Assembly: GCF_009758255.1 (NCBI RefSeq)
Contig: NZ_WSEN01000010.1
Location: 806,001-870,000 of the forward strand
Reading direction: 5' to 3'
Length of the DNA: 64,000 nucleotides
Origin: Microbacterium sp. MAH-37
GTDB lineage: Bacteria > Actinomycetota > Actinomycetes > Actinomycetales > Microbacteriaceae
Position numbers and translations under genes: made by a program. Shown one piece after another: positions 56,247 to 64,000 of the stretch; within the stretch, counting starts at the first letter, position 1; each line of letters begins with the position of its first letter. The notes under the pieces were generated by a model. It worked only from the letters and a program-made list of their open reading frames with translations. It was not told the DNA's origin and did no database searches.

Positions 56247-56280
56247 CCCGGCATCCAGAATCCGCCTGAACAGGAGAATC

Positions 56281-58506
56281 GTGCAGACACTCACCCATGA
56301 CGCCGACGTCACGGTCATCGGCGGCGGCCCCGCCGGCGTGGCGGCGGCCATCGCCGCTGCCCGCAACGGCGCTCGCGTTGCCCTGATCAACAACCGCCCC
56401 GTGCTCGGCGGGAACTCGTCGAGCGAGGTGCGCGTCTGGATCGTCGGCGCCACGTCGCACGGCGCTCAGAAGTTCGCCAGGGAGACCGGGATCATGGGGG
56501 AGCTGTTCCTCGAGAACCAGTGGCGCAATCCCGAGGGGAACCCGATCCTCTGGGACCACGTCGTGCTCGACGCCGTCCGCGCCGAGGAGAACATCTCGCT
56601 CTTCCTCAACACCGATGTGCGCGAGGTCACCGCGACCGGGCCGGAGGACGACCGCACGATCGAGACGGTGACCGGCTGGCAGACCGGATCCGAGAAGCTC
56701 ATCACGTTCTCATCGCCGATCTTCATCGACTGCACCGGTGACGGCCTCGTCGGGCACCTCGCCGGGGCGCGGTACATGTCCGGTCGCGAGGATCGCGCCG
56801 CATTCGCGGAGCCCTGGGCGCCCGAGACCGCCGACACGGAGATGCTCGGCAGCACCATCCTCTTCTACACGAAGGACACCGGAGCGCCGGTGCGGTTCGT
56901 GCCCCCGGGGATCACGAAGGACATCGTCGCGGCGGGCATCCCGATCCATCGCCACATCGACACCGCCATGAACGGCTGCGACTACTGGTGGATCGAGTGG
57001 GGCGGCGAACTCGACGCCGTGGACGACAACGAGGCGATCCGCGACGAGCTGTGGGGCGTCGTCTTCGGCATCTGGGACCACATCAAGAACTCCGGTGAGT
57101 TCGACGCCGACACCCTCACCCTGGAATGGGTGGGCACCATGCCCGGCAAGCGCGAGTACCGCCGCTTCGTCGGCGATCACGTGCTCACCCAGCACGACAT
57201 CCTCGGGCAGACCGGCTTCCCTGACAACATCGGATTCGGCGGGTGGTCGATCGACCTGCACCCGCCAGGAGGCGTGTACTCGGATGCCGCGGGATCCCGT
57301 CACCTGCATGGTCCCGGTCTCTACGAGATCCCGTTCCGCTCGCTGTACTCGGTGAACGTCTCGAACATGCTCATGGCCGGCCGCGACATCTCGGCCACCC
57401 ACGTCGCCTTCGGCACGACGCGCGTCATGGCGACCTGCGCGGTCACCGGCGAGGCTGCGGGCACCGGCGCCGCCCTCGCCGCCCGCCACGGCACCACCCC
57501 GCGCGAGATCGGCCGACAGCACCTGACCGAGCTGCTGTCCACCCTCGTCCGTCAGGATGCCTCGGTGGTCGGGGTGCCCTGGACGGATGCCGCGGATCTG
57601 GCGCTCTCGGCATCGGTCTCCGCGTCGTCCACCCTGCGCGTGCTGGGGGCGGCTGCGGGCGACGAGGCCCTCCCGATCGGCGACCGCGACTTCGCCCTGC
57701 TGCTGCCCGTCGACCCGAGGCTGGACACGGTGCGCATCGGCGTCGAGGCGGCCGTCGACACGATCGCCCGCGTCGAGCTGTGGGGCACGGGCAACGGCAT
57801 GAACCACATCCCCGTCGACCATGTCGCGACCCGCGAGGTCAGGGTGGATCGGGGGCGGGGCGTCCTCGAGGCGCGCTTCGATCACGCGCCGGATGCGCCG
57901 GAGGACGCCGTCGTCATCGTGCGCCGCAACGACGATCTCGCGATCCTGGTGGGGGACGAGCGCCCGCCCTACGGAGTGCTCGGACTGCTCGCCAGAGAGC
58001 CCGGGGTGCTGCTCGCCGATCCGCAGACCAACGAGTGGTCCGCCGCGGAGCTGCGCAGACGATCGCCGCGCTTCGCGGTCACGCCCGACACCGCGGCGTA
58101 CCGGCCCGCGCACGTCGTGGGCGGTTTCGCCCGGCCGTTCGGCGGTCCGCAGCTGTGGGCGTCCGAGCCGACCGCCGGCGAGGAGTGGATCGAGCTCCGC
58201 TGGGACACCGCTCGTCCCGTCGCACGGATCGAACTCGTCTTCAACGACGACGTCGACGAGGACCTCATCAACCTGCACCACCACACCACTCCGTTCCTCG
58301 TCATGCCGGAGCTCGTCCGCGACTACCGCGTCGAGGCGCGCGTGGGCGGCGCGTGGCAGGTGCTCACCGAGGTCGCCGGCAACCGCCGCCGTCGGCGGGT
58401 CCACGACGTCGACCAGGTGATCACCGACGCCGTCCGCATCGTCGTGACCGCGACGAACGGCGATCCGCGAGTGATGATCCATGCGGTGCGGGTGTTCGAA
58501 TCGTGA
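56281..58506 (+). CDS. FAD-dependent oxidoreductase with C-terminal beta-sandwich, 1
   Basis: 741 residues from the GTG at 56281, with CAGGAG 6 bp upstream. FAD-dependent oxidoreductase of the PF12831 type: dinucleotide fold VTVIGGGPAGVAAAIAAARNGARVALI, then RPVLGGNSSSEVRVWIVGA, FIDCTGDGLVGHLAGARY, and a C-terminal FAD motif ISATHVAFGTTRVMATCAVTGEAAGTGAAL. Residues from about 480 add a region unlike simple family members, ending in a discoidin-like sandwich (GEEWIELRWDTARPVARIELVF). No signal peptide. These genes often sit in polysaccharide loci; the substrate is not known. An upstream in-frame extension reaches 56131 and was rejected. Confidence 0.85.
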   Translation: MQTLTHDADVTVIGGGPAGVAAAIAAARNGARVALINNRPVLGGNSSSEVRVWIVGATSHGAQKFARETGIMGELFLENQWRNPEGNPILWDHVVLDAVRAEENISLFLNTDVREVTATGPEDDRTIETVTGWQTGSEKLITFSSPIFIDCTGDGLVGHLAGARYMSGREDRAAFAEPWAPETADTEMLGSTILFYTKDTGAPVRFVPPGITKDIVAAGIPIHRHIDTAMNGCDYWWIEWGGELDAVDDNEAIRDELWGVVFGIWDHIKNSGEFDADTLTLEWVGTMPGKREYRRFVGDHVLTQHDILGQTGFPDNIGFGGWSIDLHPPGGVYSDAAGSRHLHGPGLYEIPFRSLYSVNVSNMLMAGRDISATHVAFGTTRVMATCAVTGEAAGTGAALAARHGTTPREIGRQHLTELLSTLVRQDASVVGVPWTDAADLALSASVSASSTLRVLGAAAGDEALPIGDRDFALLLPVDPRLDTVRIGVEAAVDTIARVELWGTGNGMNHIPVDHVATREVRVDRGRGVLEARFDHAPDAPEDAVVIVRRNDDLAILVGDERPPYGVLGLLAREPGVLLADPQTNEWSAAELRRRSPRFAVTPDTAAYRPAHVVGGFARPFGGPQLWASEPTAGEEWIELRWDTARPVARIELVFNDDVDEDLINLHHHTTPFLVMPELVRDYRVEARVGGAWQVLTEVAGNRRRRRVHDVDQVITDAVRIVVTATNGDPRVMIHAVRVFES

Positions 58507-58519
58507 TGCGATTCCGCTA

Positions 58520-58533
58520 ATAATGCGCATTAT
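58520..58533. promoter_or_regulatory. Candidate operator of LacI regulator 2
   Basis: Perfect 14-bp palindrome ATAATGCGCATTAT with the CG centre typical of LacI-family operators, 72 bp before the regulator's start. Confidence 0.65.
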
Positions 58534-58604
58534 CACCTTGACCGCATCATCCGGCTGAGCGGAGACTGCTCAGGTCGTCACGAACAGCGGATCAAGGAGG
58601 TGCG

Positions 58605-59678
58605 ATGCCGCGCCATCACGTCACCCAGGCCGACGTCGCCGCCATGGCCGGCGTCAGCCAGCCGACGGTGAGCTTCGTGCTGAACGGCAGCGCGCCGGCC
58701 GGCGTCCGCATCTCGGAGGCCACCCGCGCCAGGGTGCTCGACGCGATCCGCATCACCGGCTACTCGGCGAACCCGGTCGCCCAGCGCCTGGCCAGCGGCC
58801 GCAATCAGATCCTCGGGATCTTCACGTACGAGACGACGTTCCCGCGCGGCGGCAACGACTTCTACAACGCGATCCTGCACGGCATCGAGCACGCGGCCGA
58901 GCGCCTGGGTGTCGACACGCTGCTGTTCACCTCCGCCCGCGTCGTCGACGGACGGCGTCGGCTCGCGCATGACGGCTGGCAGCGGCTCGGCATCGCCGAC
59001 GGATGCCTGCTGCTCGGGCATCAGGAGGATCACGCCGAACTGCAGAAGCTTCTCGACACCGCATACCCCTTCGTCTTCGTCGGCAAGCGTGAGCGCGAGG
59101 GCCAGGCGCTCTCCTACGTCGGGGCGGACTACGCCGTCGCGACCGCGCGCCAGCTGGCCCGCCTGACGGCCCTGGGGCATCGGCGGATCGGTTACGTCGC
59201 ATCCCCGTTCACGGACGAGCCGGCCCAGGACCGCCTCGCGGGCTACCGCGAGGGCGTCCGCACGGAGGGGATCGCCCCCTGCGTCCTCGAGCCGGGCAGC
59301 GCATCGGACGTCGCATCCGAGATCGTCGGCCGCGGTCTCAGCGCCGTGCTCGTCACGCCCGAGACCGATGCCGAGGCCCTCGCCGACGCCCTGGAAGCCC
59401 GTGGCCTGCGCGTCCCCCTCGACGTGTCGATGCTGCTGCTCGGTCAGCCGCTGAACCCCCGGCGCGGCGGGCGCAGGTGGTCGGGATTCGCCGTCCCGCG
59501 CGAGGAGATGGGGGCCAGGGCCGTCCTGCTCCTGTCGCGCATCATCGACCAGCAGGCCGCGTCCGCCCCACCTCTGAACGAACGAGACCTGCACCAGCTC
59601 CTGGACTGCGCCGACGTCGAGGGCGCAACGCTCGCACCCGCACCCACGACCCCGCCACGGGAAGGATCCCCCGCATGA
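58605..59678 (+). CDS. LacI-family transcriptional regulator 2
   Basis: 357 residues; ATG with AAGGAGG 5 bp upstream. The HTH is VTQADVAAMAGVSQPTVSFVLNGSAPAGVRISEATRARVLDAIRITGYSANPVAQRLASG. The effector domain has NDFYNAILHGIEHAAERLGVDTLLFT, GHRRIGYVASPF and LSAVLVTPETDAEALADALEARGLRVPLDVSMLLL. It overlaps FAD oxidoreductase 2 by 4 bp, so the pair is one operon. It is different in sequence from LacI regulator 1 and likely reads a different sugar. Confidence 0.92.
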   Translation: MPRHHVTQADVAAMAGVSQPTVSFVLNGSAPAGVRISEATRARVLDAIRITGYSANPVAQRLASGRNQILGIFTYETTFPRGGNDFYNAILHGIEHAAERLGVDTLLFTSARVVDGRRRLAHDGWQRLGIADGCLLLGHQEDHAELQKLLDTAYPFVFVGKREREGQALSYVGADYAVATARQLARLTALGHRRIGYVASPFTDEPAQDRLAGYREGVRTEGIAPCVLEPGSASDVASEIVGRGLSAVLVTPETDAEALADALEARGLRVPLDVSMLLLGQPLNPRRGGRRWSGFAVPREEMGARAVLLLSRIIDQQAASAPPLNERDLHQLLDCADVEGATLAPAPTTPPREGSPA

Positions 59679-61303
59679 CCACCGCCGACATCTCCACCGA
59701 CGTCCTCATCGTCGGAGCCGGTCTCGGCGGCATCGCCGCTGCGCTCGCCGCGGCTGAGCGGGGCGCGCAGGTGGTGCTCACGGAGGAGCATCCCTGGATC
59801 GGCGGCCAGCTCACCTCGCAGGCGGTGCCGCCGGACGAGCACGCCTGGGTCGAGGAGTTCGGCGTCACCGCGCGCTACCGAGCCCTCCGTGAGGGCATCC
59901 GCGACGCATACCGGCGCCGGTACCCGCTGACGGAGGCGGCACGGAAGCAGCCGGACCTCAACCCCGGTGCCGGGTGGGTCTCGCGTCTCTGCCACGAACC
60001 GCGGGTCGCCGTGGGCGTGCTCGAGGAGATGCTCGCGCCGTACCGCTCAGCGGGGAGGATCAGGCTTCTGGAACGGATGCGGCCGGTGGCGGCGGAGGTG
60101 GACGGCGACCGCGTCATCGGTGTGACGCTGGCCCCGGCCGTCGGCGACGGCGACGAGATCACCGTGAGCGCCGACTTCGTCCTGGACGCGACGGAGACCG
60201 GTGAACTGCTCCCCCTGACCGGCACCGAGTACGTGACCGGCTTCGAATCGCACGCCGAGACCGGCGAGCCCAGCGCGCCGGAGACGGCGCAGCCCGAGAA
60301 CGTGCAGGCGCTCAGCGTGTGCTTCGTCGTCGAGCACGTCGACGGCGACCACACCATCCCTGAGCCGGAGGACTACGAGTTCTGGCGCGAGTACGCGCCC
60401 GCCGCCTGGCAGGGCGAGCGGATGCTGTCCTGGGTCGCGCCGAACCCCCGCACGCTGGAGATGACGCAGCGGACGTTCGATCCGAATCCGGACGACGACG
60501 TGCTGGCGGTGAACGCGGACCAGTCGAAGACCGCCGGCGACCTCGAGCTGTGGCGCTTCCGCAGGATCGCGGCGCGGTCGATGTTCGCCGACGGCTTCTA
60601 CGCGAGCGACCTCTGCCTGGTGAACTGGCCGAGCATCGACTACTTCCTGGCGCCGGTGCTCGATGTTCCGCGCGAGGTCGAACTCGAGCGATACGCGGCC
60701 GCGCGGCGCCTGAGCCTGTCGATGCTGTACTGGATGCAGACCGAGGCCCCGCGCTCGGACGGCGGGCGGGGCTTCCCCGGTCTGCGCCTGCGCCCTGATG
60801 TCATGGGCACGGACGACGGGCTCGCACAGGCCCCGTACCATCGCGAGTCCCGCCGCATCCGCGCACTGACGACGGTGACCGAGAACGACGTCTCGTTCGC
60901 GGTGCGCGGTGACGCCGGCGCCACGCGGTACGAGGACTCCGTCGGGGTGGGGATGTACCGCATCGACCTGCATCCGTCGACCGGGGGAGACACGTACATC
61001 GACGTCGCCTCGACGCCGTTCGAGATCCCGCTGGGCGCCCTCATCCCCCGGCGGATGAAGAATCTGCTTGCTGCATGCAAGAACATCGGGACCACGCACA
61101 TCACCAACGGCTGCTACCGCCTGCATCCGGTGGAGTGGAACATCGGAGAGGCGGCAGGGCACCTCGCGGCGTACTGCGCCGCCGCCGGCCTCGACCCGCA
61201 TGCCGTGCGCGCGGACGGGCGGCATCTCGCGGCCTTTCAGGCCGAACTCGATGACGTCGGGGTCGAACGGCACTGGCCCGAGGGGCGAGTGCACGCGTAC
61301 TGA
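59675..61303 (+). CDS. FAD-dependent oxidoreductase 2
   Basis: 542 residues from ATG 59675, overlapping the LacI stop (ATGA). PF12831-type fold: VLIVGAGLGGIAAALAAAERGAQVVLTEEHPWIGGQLTSQAVPPDEH, FVLDATETGELLPLTGTEY, and C-terminal GALIPRRMKNLLAACKNIGTTHITNGCYRLHPVEWNIGEAAGHLAAYC. It lacks the C-terminal sandwich of oxidoreductase 1. Cytoplasmic; substrate unknown. GH38 follows after 114 bp from its own promoter. Confidence 0.87.
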   Translation: MTTADISTDVLIVGAGLGGIAAALAAAERGAQVVLTEEHPWIGGQLTSQAVPPDEHAWVEEFGVTARYRALREGIRDAYRRRYPLTEAARKQPDLNPGAGWVSRLCHEPRVAVGVLEEMLAPYRSAGRIRLLERMRPVAAEVDGDRVIGVTLAPAVGDGDEITVSADFVLDATETGELLPLTGTEYVTGFESHAETGEPSAPETAQPENVQALSVCFVVEHVDGDHTIPEPEDYEFWREYAPAAWQGERMLSWVAPNPRTLEMTQRTFDPNPDDDVLAVNADQSKTAGDLELWRFRRIAARSMFADGFYASDLCLVNWPSIDYFLAPVLDVPREVELERYAAARRLSLSMLYWMQTEAPRSDGGRGFPGLRLRPDVMGTDDGLAQAPYHRESRRIRALTTVTENDVSFAVRGDAGATRYEDSVGVGMYRIDLHPSTGGDTYIDVASTPFEIPLGALIPRRMKNLLAACKNIGTTHITNGCYRLHPVEWNIGEAAGHLAAYCAAAGLDPHAVRADGRHLAAFQAELDDVGVERHWPEGRVHAY

Positions 61304-61347
61304 TCGGAGCCGTCGGAGCGCACGCAGCACTCGCGACGGGGGAAGTG

Positions 61348-61366
61348 CTTGATTTAATCAATCAAG
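61348..61366. promoter_or_regulatory. Candidate operator before GH38
   Basis: Inverted repeat CTTGATT-N5-AATCAAG overlapping the -35 and spacer of the GH38 promoter. Confidence 0.65.
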
Positions 61367-61378
61367 TTGAATTAGAGT
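61349..61378 (+). promoter_or_regulatory. Candidate GH38 promoter
   Basis: -35 TTGATT (61349-61354), 18-bp spacer, -10 TAGAGT (61373-61378), same layout as at 43195-43224. Confidence 0.6.
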
Positions 61379-61417
61379 GACGAAATCACCCGCACTCGAC
61401 GAAGAGGAACACACACC

Positions 61418-64000
61418 GTGCACGACAACCGGCCCATCGCGGAAGCCCGTCTGGAGCGCTTCATCGCCGAGTTCCTGACCCCGGCGCTCTACCGCACCGT
61501 GAGCCCGCTCGATGTGGCTGTCTTCGAGGTTCCCGACGAGCCGATCCCGGCCGCAGAGGCGCTCGCAGCCGATTACGCAGCCGTGCGGCTCCCCTACGCC
61601 TGGGGCCGGCCATGGTCCACGGTGTGGTTCCGGGCGACCGGAGCGGTCCCGGAGGAGTGGTTCGACGACGAGGGTGCGCTTCCGGCCGCCACGAGGGTGG
61701 AGCTCCTCGTCGACCTCGGCTTCTTCGGCGACCGGCCCGGGTTCCAGGCCGAGGGTCTCGGCTACCGCGCCGACGGCACCATCCTGAAGGCGGTCTCGCC
61801 GCGCGCCTCGTACCTCCCCTGGGACGGCGAGCGCACGGTCGAGTTCTACGTCGAGGCCGCGGGCAACCCCGACGTCGCGGGTGACTACGACTTCCTCCCC
61901 ACGCCGATGGGTGCCAAGTCCACCGCCGGTGACGAACCGCTCTACACCGCCACGCAGTTCGCGGTCGGCCTGCTCGACGAGAACGTGTGGGAGCTCGCCC
62001 GTGACGTGTGGACGCTCGACGGGCTGATGCGCGAGCTCAGCCAGGACAACCCCCGGCGGCACAGGATCCTGCGGGCGTTCGAGCGCATGATGGACGTCGC
62101 CGACCCGCAGGACATCTCCGGGACGGCTGTCGAGGCCCGCGCCGTGATCGCCGAGGTGCTCGCCAGCCCTGCGAACGCGAGCGCGCACGAGGTCGTCGCG
62201 ATCGGGCACGCGCACATCGACTCCGCATGGCTGTGGCCGTTCCGCGAGACCGTCCGCAAGTGCGCCCGCACGTTCTCGAACGTGCTGAACCTGATGGACG
62301 TCCACCCGGAGTTCCGGTTCGCCTGCTCGTCCGCGCAGCAGCTGAAGTGGATGAAGGACGACTACCCGCAGATCTTCGCGCGGATCAAGGAGAAGGTCGC
62401 GACCGGTCAATTCATCCCGGTGGGCGGGATGTGGGTCGAGCCGGACATCAACATGCCCGGCGGCGAGGCGATGGCACGGCAGTTCGTCGCCGGCAAGCGG
62501 TTCTTCCTCGAGGAGTTCGGCGTCGACACGCAGGAGGTCTGGGTGCCGGACACCTTCGGCTACTCCGCCGCGTTCCCGCAGATCATCGCCGCGTCCGGCT
62601 CGAAGTGGTTCGTCACCCAGAAGATCTCCTGGAACCAGACCAACCAGATGCCCCACCACACCTTCCTCTGGGAGGGCATCGACGGCACCCGCATCCTCAC
62701 GCACTTCCCGTCGGCGGACACCTACATCTCGGAGCTGTCCGGCGCCGAGCTGGCACACGCCGAGCGCAGCTTCCGCGAGGCGGGCGACTCCTCCCTGTCG
62801 CTGATCCCGTTCGGCTGGGGCGACGGAGGCGGCGGCCCCACCCGCGAGATGATCGCCGCAGCCGGCCGGCTCCGGTCCCTCGAGGGGTCGCCGACAGTCG
62901 TCATCGACTCGCCGCAGCGGTTCTTCGAGCGTGTCGAGGAGCAGTATCCGAACCCGCCGGTGTGGTCGGGCGAGCTCTACCTCGAGCTGCACCGCGGAAC
63001 CCTCACCTCGCAGCATCACACCAAGCAGGGCAACCGGCGCAGTGAGCACCTGCTCCGCGAGGCCGAGCTGTGGGCGGCGACGGCTGCCGTGCGCGAAGGC
63101 GCGGAGTACCCGTACGACGAGCTGGAGAGCGCGTGGCACGACGTGCTGCTCAACCAGTTCCACGACGTGCTGCCCGGATGCTCGATCGCCTGGGTGTACG
63201 AGGACGTCGAGCGGATGTATGCAGAGGTCGCCGCCGTCGCCGAGCGCACCATCGCGGACTCGGTCGCCGCACTGGTCGGCGAGGGTGAGCGGATGCTGGT
63301 GCTGAACGCCCGCCCGCAGGCCGAGGGCGGAGCCGCTGCGCTCTCCATCGCGCCCGCACCGGCGCCCGCCGACGGTGCGACCGTCACCGCCGCCGGTGAC
63401 GGGTTCGTGCTCGACAACGGGCGGGTCCGTACGGTGATCGACGGCCGAGGACTGATGGTGTCGCTCACCGACGCGCATTCGGGACGAGAGGCCATCGCCC
63501 CGGGTGAGGCGGGCAACCTGCTCCAGCTGTTCCGCGACATCCCGAACAAGTGGGACGCCTGGGACATCGACGAGCACTACCGCCGGGTCTCCCGTGCGCT
63601 CACGTCGCCGACCTCGATCCGCTCCGAGAGCGGCGACGGCATCGCCTCGGTGATCGTCGAGCACGCGTTCGGCGGCTCGCGGATCACGCAGACCATCAGT
63701 CTCGCCGCGGGCGCCGAGGCCGTGGTGATCCGTCACGACATCGACTGGCACGAGAAGCGGCAGATGCTGAAGCTCTCGTTCCCGTTCGACATCCACGCCG
63801 ACCGCAGCGCCGCCGAGACGCAGTTCGGGCACGTGTACCGTCCGACGCACGCGAACACGTCGTGGGATGCGGCCCGCTTCGAGATCTCGATGCACCGCTG
63901 GGCGCACATCGCGGAGCCCGGCTACGGCGTCGCGATCGCGAACGAGTCCACGTACGGGCACGACGTGCGCCGCGACACCCGCGACGGCGGCGGCACCACG
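61418..64000 (+). CDS. GH38 alpha-mannosidase (partial, cut by the window end)
   Basis: The frame is open from the GTG at 61418 to the last base: 861 codons without a stop; GAGGAA about 9 bp upstream is the ribosome-binding site. The GH38 catalytic domain is complete: zinc-binding GHAHIDSAWLWPFRET (about 263-278), the nucleophile D378 in WVPDTFGYSAAFPQII, and the zinc His in QFHDVLPG. N-terminal 1-250 is the lead-in domain of the bacterial cytosolic group; after about 600 the beta-sandwich domains begin. It hydrolyses alpha-mannosides inside the cell. The missing C-terminus is probably 100-200 residues. Confidence 0.95.
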   Translation, partial: MHDNRPIAEARLERFIAEFLTPALYRTVSPLDVAVFEVPDEPIPAAEALAADYAAVRLPYAWGRPWSTVWFRATGAVPEEWFDDEGALPAATRVELLVDLGFFGDRPGFQAEGLGYRADGTILKAVSPRASYLPWDGERTVEFYVEAAGNPDVAGDYDFLPTPMGAKSTAGDEPLYTATQFAVGLLDENVWELARDVWTLDGLMRELSQDNPRRHRILRAFERMMDVADPQDISGTAVEARAVIAEVLASPANASAHEVVAIGHAHIDSAWLWPFRETVRKCARTFSNVLNLMDVHPEFRFACSSAQQLKWMKDDYPQIFARIKEKVATGQFIPVGGMWVEPDINMPGGEAMARQFVAGKRFFLEEFGVDTQEVWVPDTFGYSAAFPQIIAASGSKWFVTQKISWNQTNQMPHHTFLWEGIDGTRILTHFPSADTYISELSGAELAHAERSFREAGDSSLSLIPFGWGDGGGGPTREMIAAAGRLRSLEGSPTVVIDSPQRFFERVEEQYPNPPVWSGELYLELHRGTLTSQHHTKQGNRRSEHLLREAELWAATAAVREGAEYPYDELESAWHDVLLNQFHDVLPGCSIAWVYEDVERMYAEVAAVAERTIADSVAALVGEGERMLVLNARPQAEGGAAALSIAPAPAPADGATVTAAGDGFVLDNGRVRTVIDGRGLMVSLTDAHSGREAIAPGEAGNLLQLFRDIPNKWDAWDIDEHYRRVSRALTSPTSIRSESGDGIASVIVEHAFGGSRITQTISLAAGAEAVVIRHDIDWHEKRQMLKLSFPFDIHADRSAAETQFGHVYRPTHANTSWDAARFEISMHRWAHIAEPGYGVAIANESTYGHDVRRDTRDGGGTT

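Noticed and set aside
56131-56280. Longer start for FAD oxidoreductase 1
   Set aside because: It overlaps the end of LacI regulator 1, and the GTG at 56281 has a good ribosome-binding site and the expected N-terminus.

Overview
This window is the replication-origin region of a high-GC actinobacterium. Gene order, the DUF3566 gene after gyrA, and the family resemblance of the products point to Microbacteriaceae, most likely Microbacterium; the genus is an inference.

Region 1 (1-5.2 kb) has no credible intact gene. It carries 13 perfect copies of the 14-bp palindrome GTTTCACGTGAAAC, the core of the ParB-binding site parS, between 323 and 4683: a dense chromosomal centromere. At its right edge (about 4720-5202, minus strand) lies a decaying GNAT acetyltransferase gene with two stops and a frameshift. 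parA/parB are not in the window and probably lie just left of position 1.

Region 2 (5.2-19.3 kb) is the classic origin cluster. On the minus strand are rpmH-rnpA-yidD-yidC-khpB-rsmG, with overlapping or closely spaced junctions. On the plus strand are dnaA, oriC (10065-10523), dnaN, a GNAT gene, recF, dciA, gyrB, gyrA and a DUF3566 membrane protein. DnaA boxes lie on both sides of dnaA. Two dispersed repeat families occur here: a 26-bp repeat that even sits inside recF, and a long-hairpin element with a conserved 28-bp core.

Region 3 (19.3-32.7 kb) is a mosaic of small units: a PEP-synthase-like enzyme with a TetR regulator; a VIT1/CCC1 transporter; a sensor kinase, response regulator and DUF4097 operon; tRNA-Ile and tRNA-Ala; an M14 carboxypeptidase; an M24 peptidase; a small alpha/beta hydrolase; a beta-hydroxyacid-dehydrogenase-like oxidoreductase; and an MFS exporter divergent from an HxlR regulator.

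Region 4 (32.7-64 kb) is dominated by carbohydrate metabolism. It holds a secreted discoidin/Big_2/glycosidase-like protein paired with an RpiR regulator through a shared operator. A short housekeeping interlude follows (ArsR/SRPBCC, class V aminotransferase, DUF1801-like, NUDIX). Then come a GH2 beta-mannosidase with its ROK regulator, three paralogous secreted proteins of about 1,100-1,200 residues with clan-A glycosidase features, a second ROK regulator, two LacI regulators each coupled to a different FAD-dependent oxidoreductase, and a GH38 alpha-mannosidase cut by the window end. Together these suggest extracellular cleavage of a mannose-containing or otherwise decorated glycan, with intracellular trimming by mannosidases and a possible redox step. 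No sugar transporter is visible inside the window.
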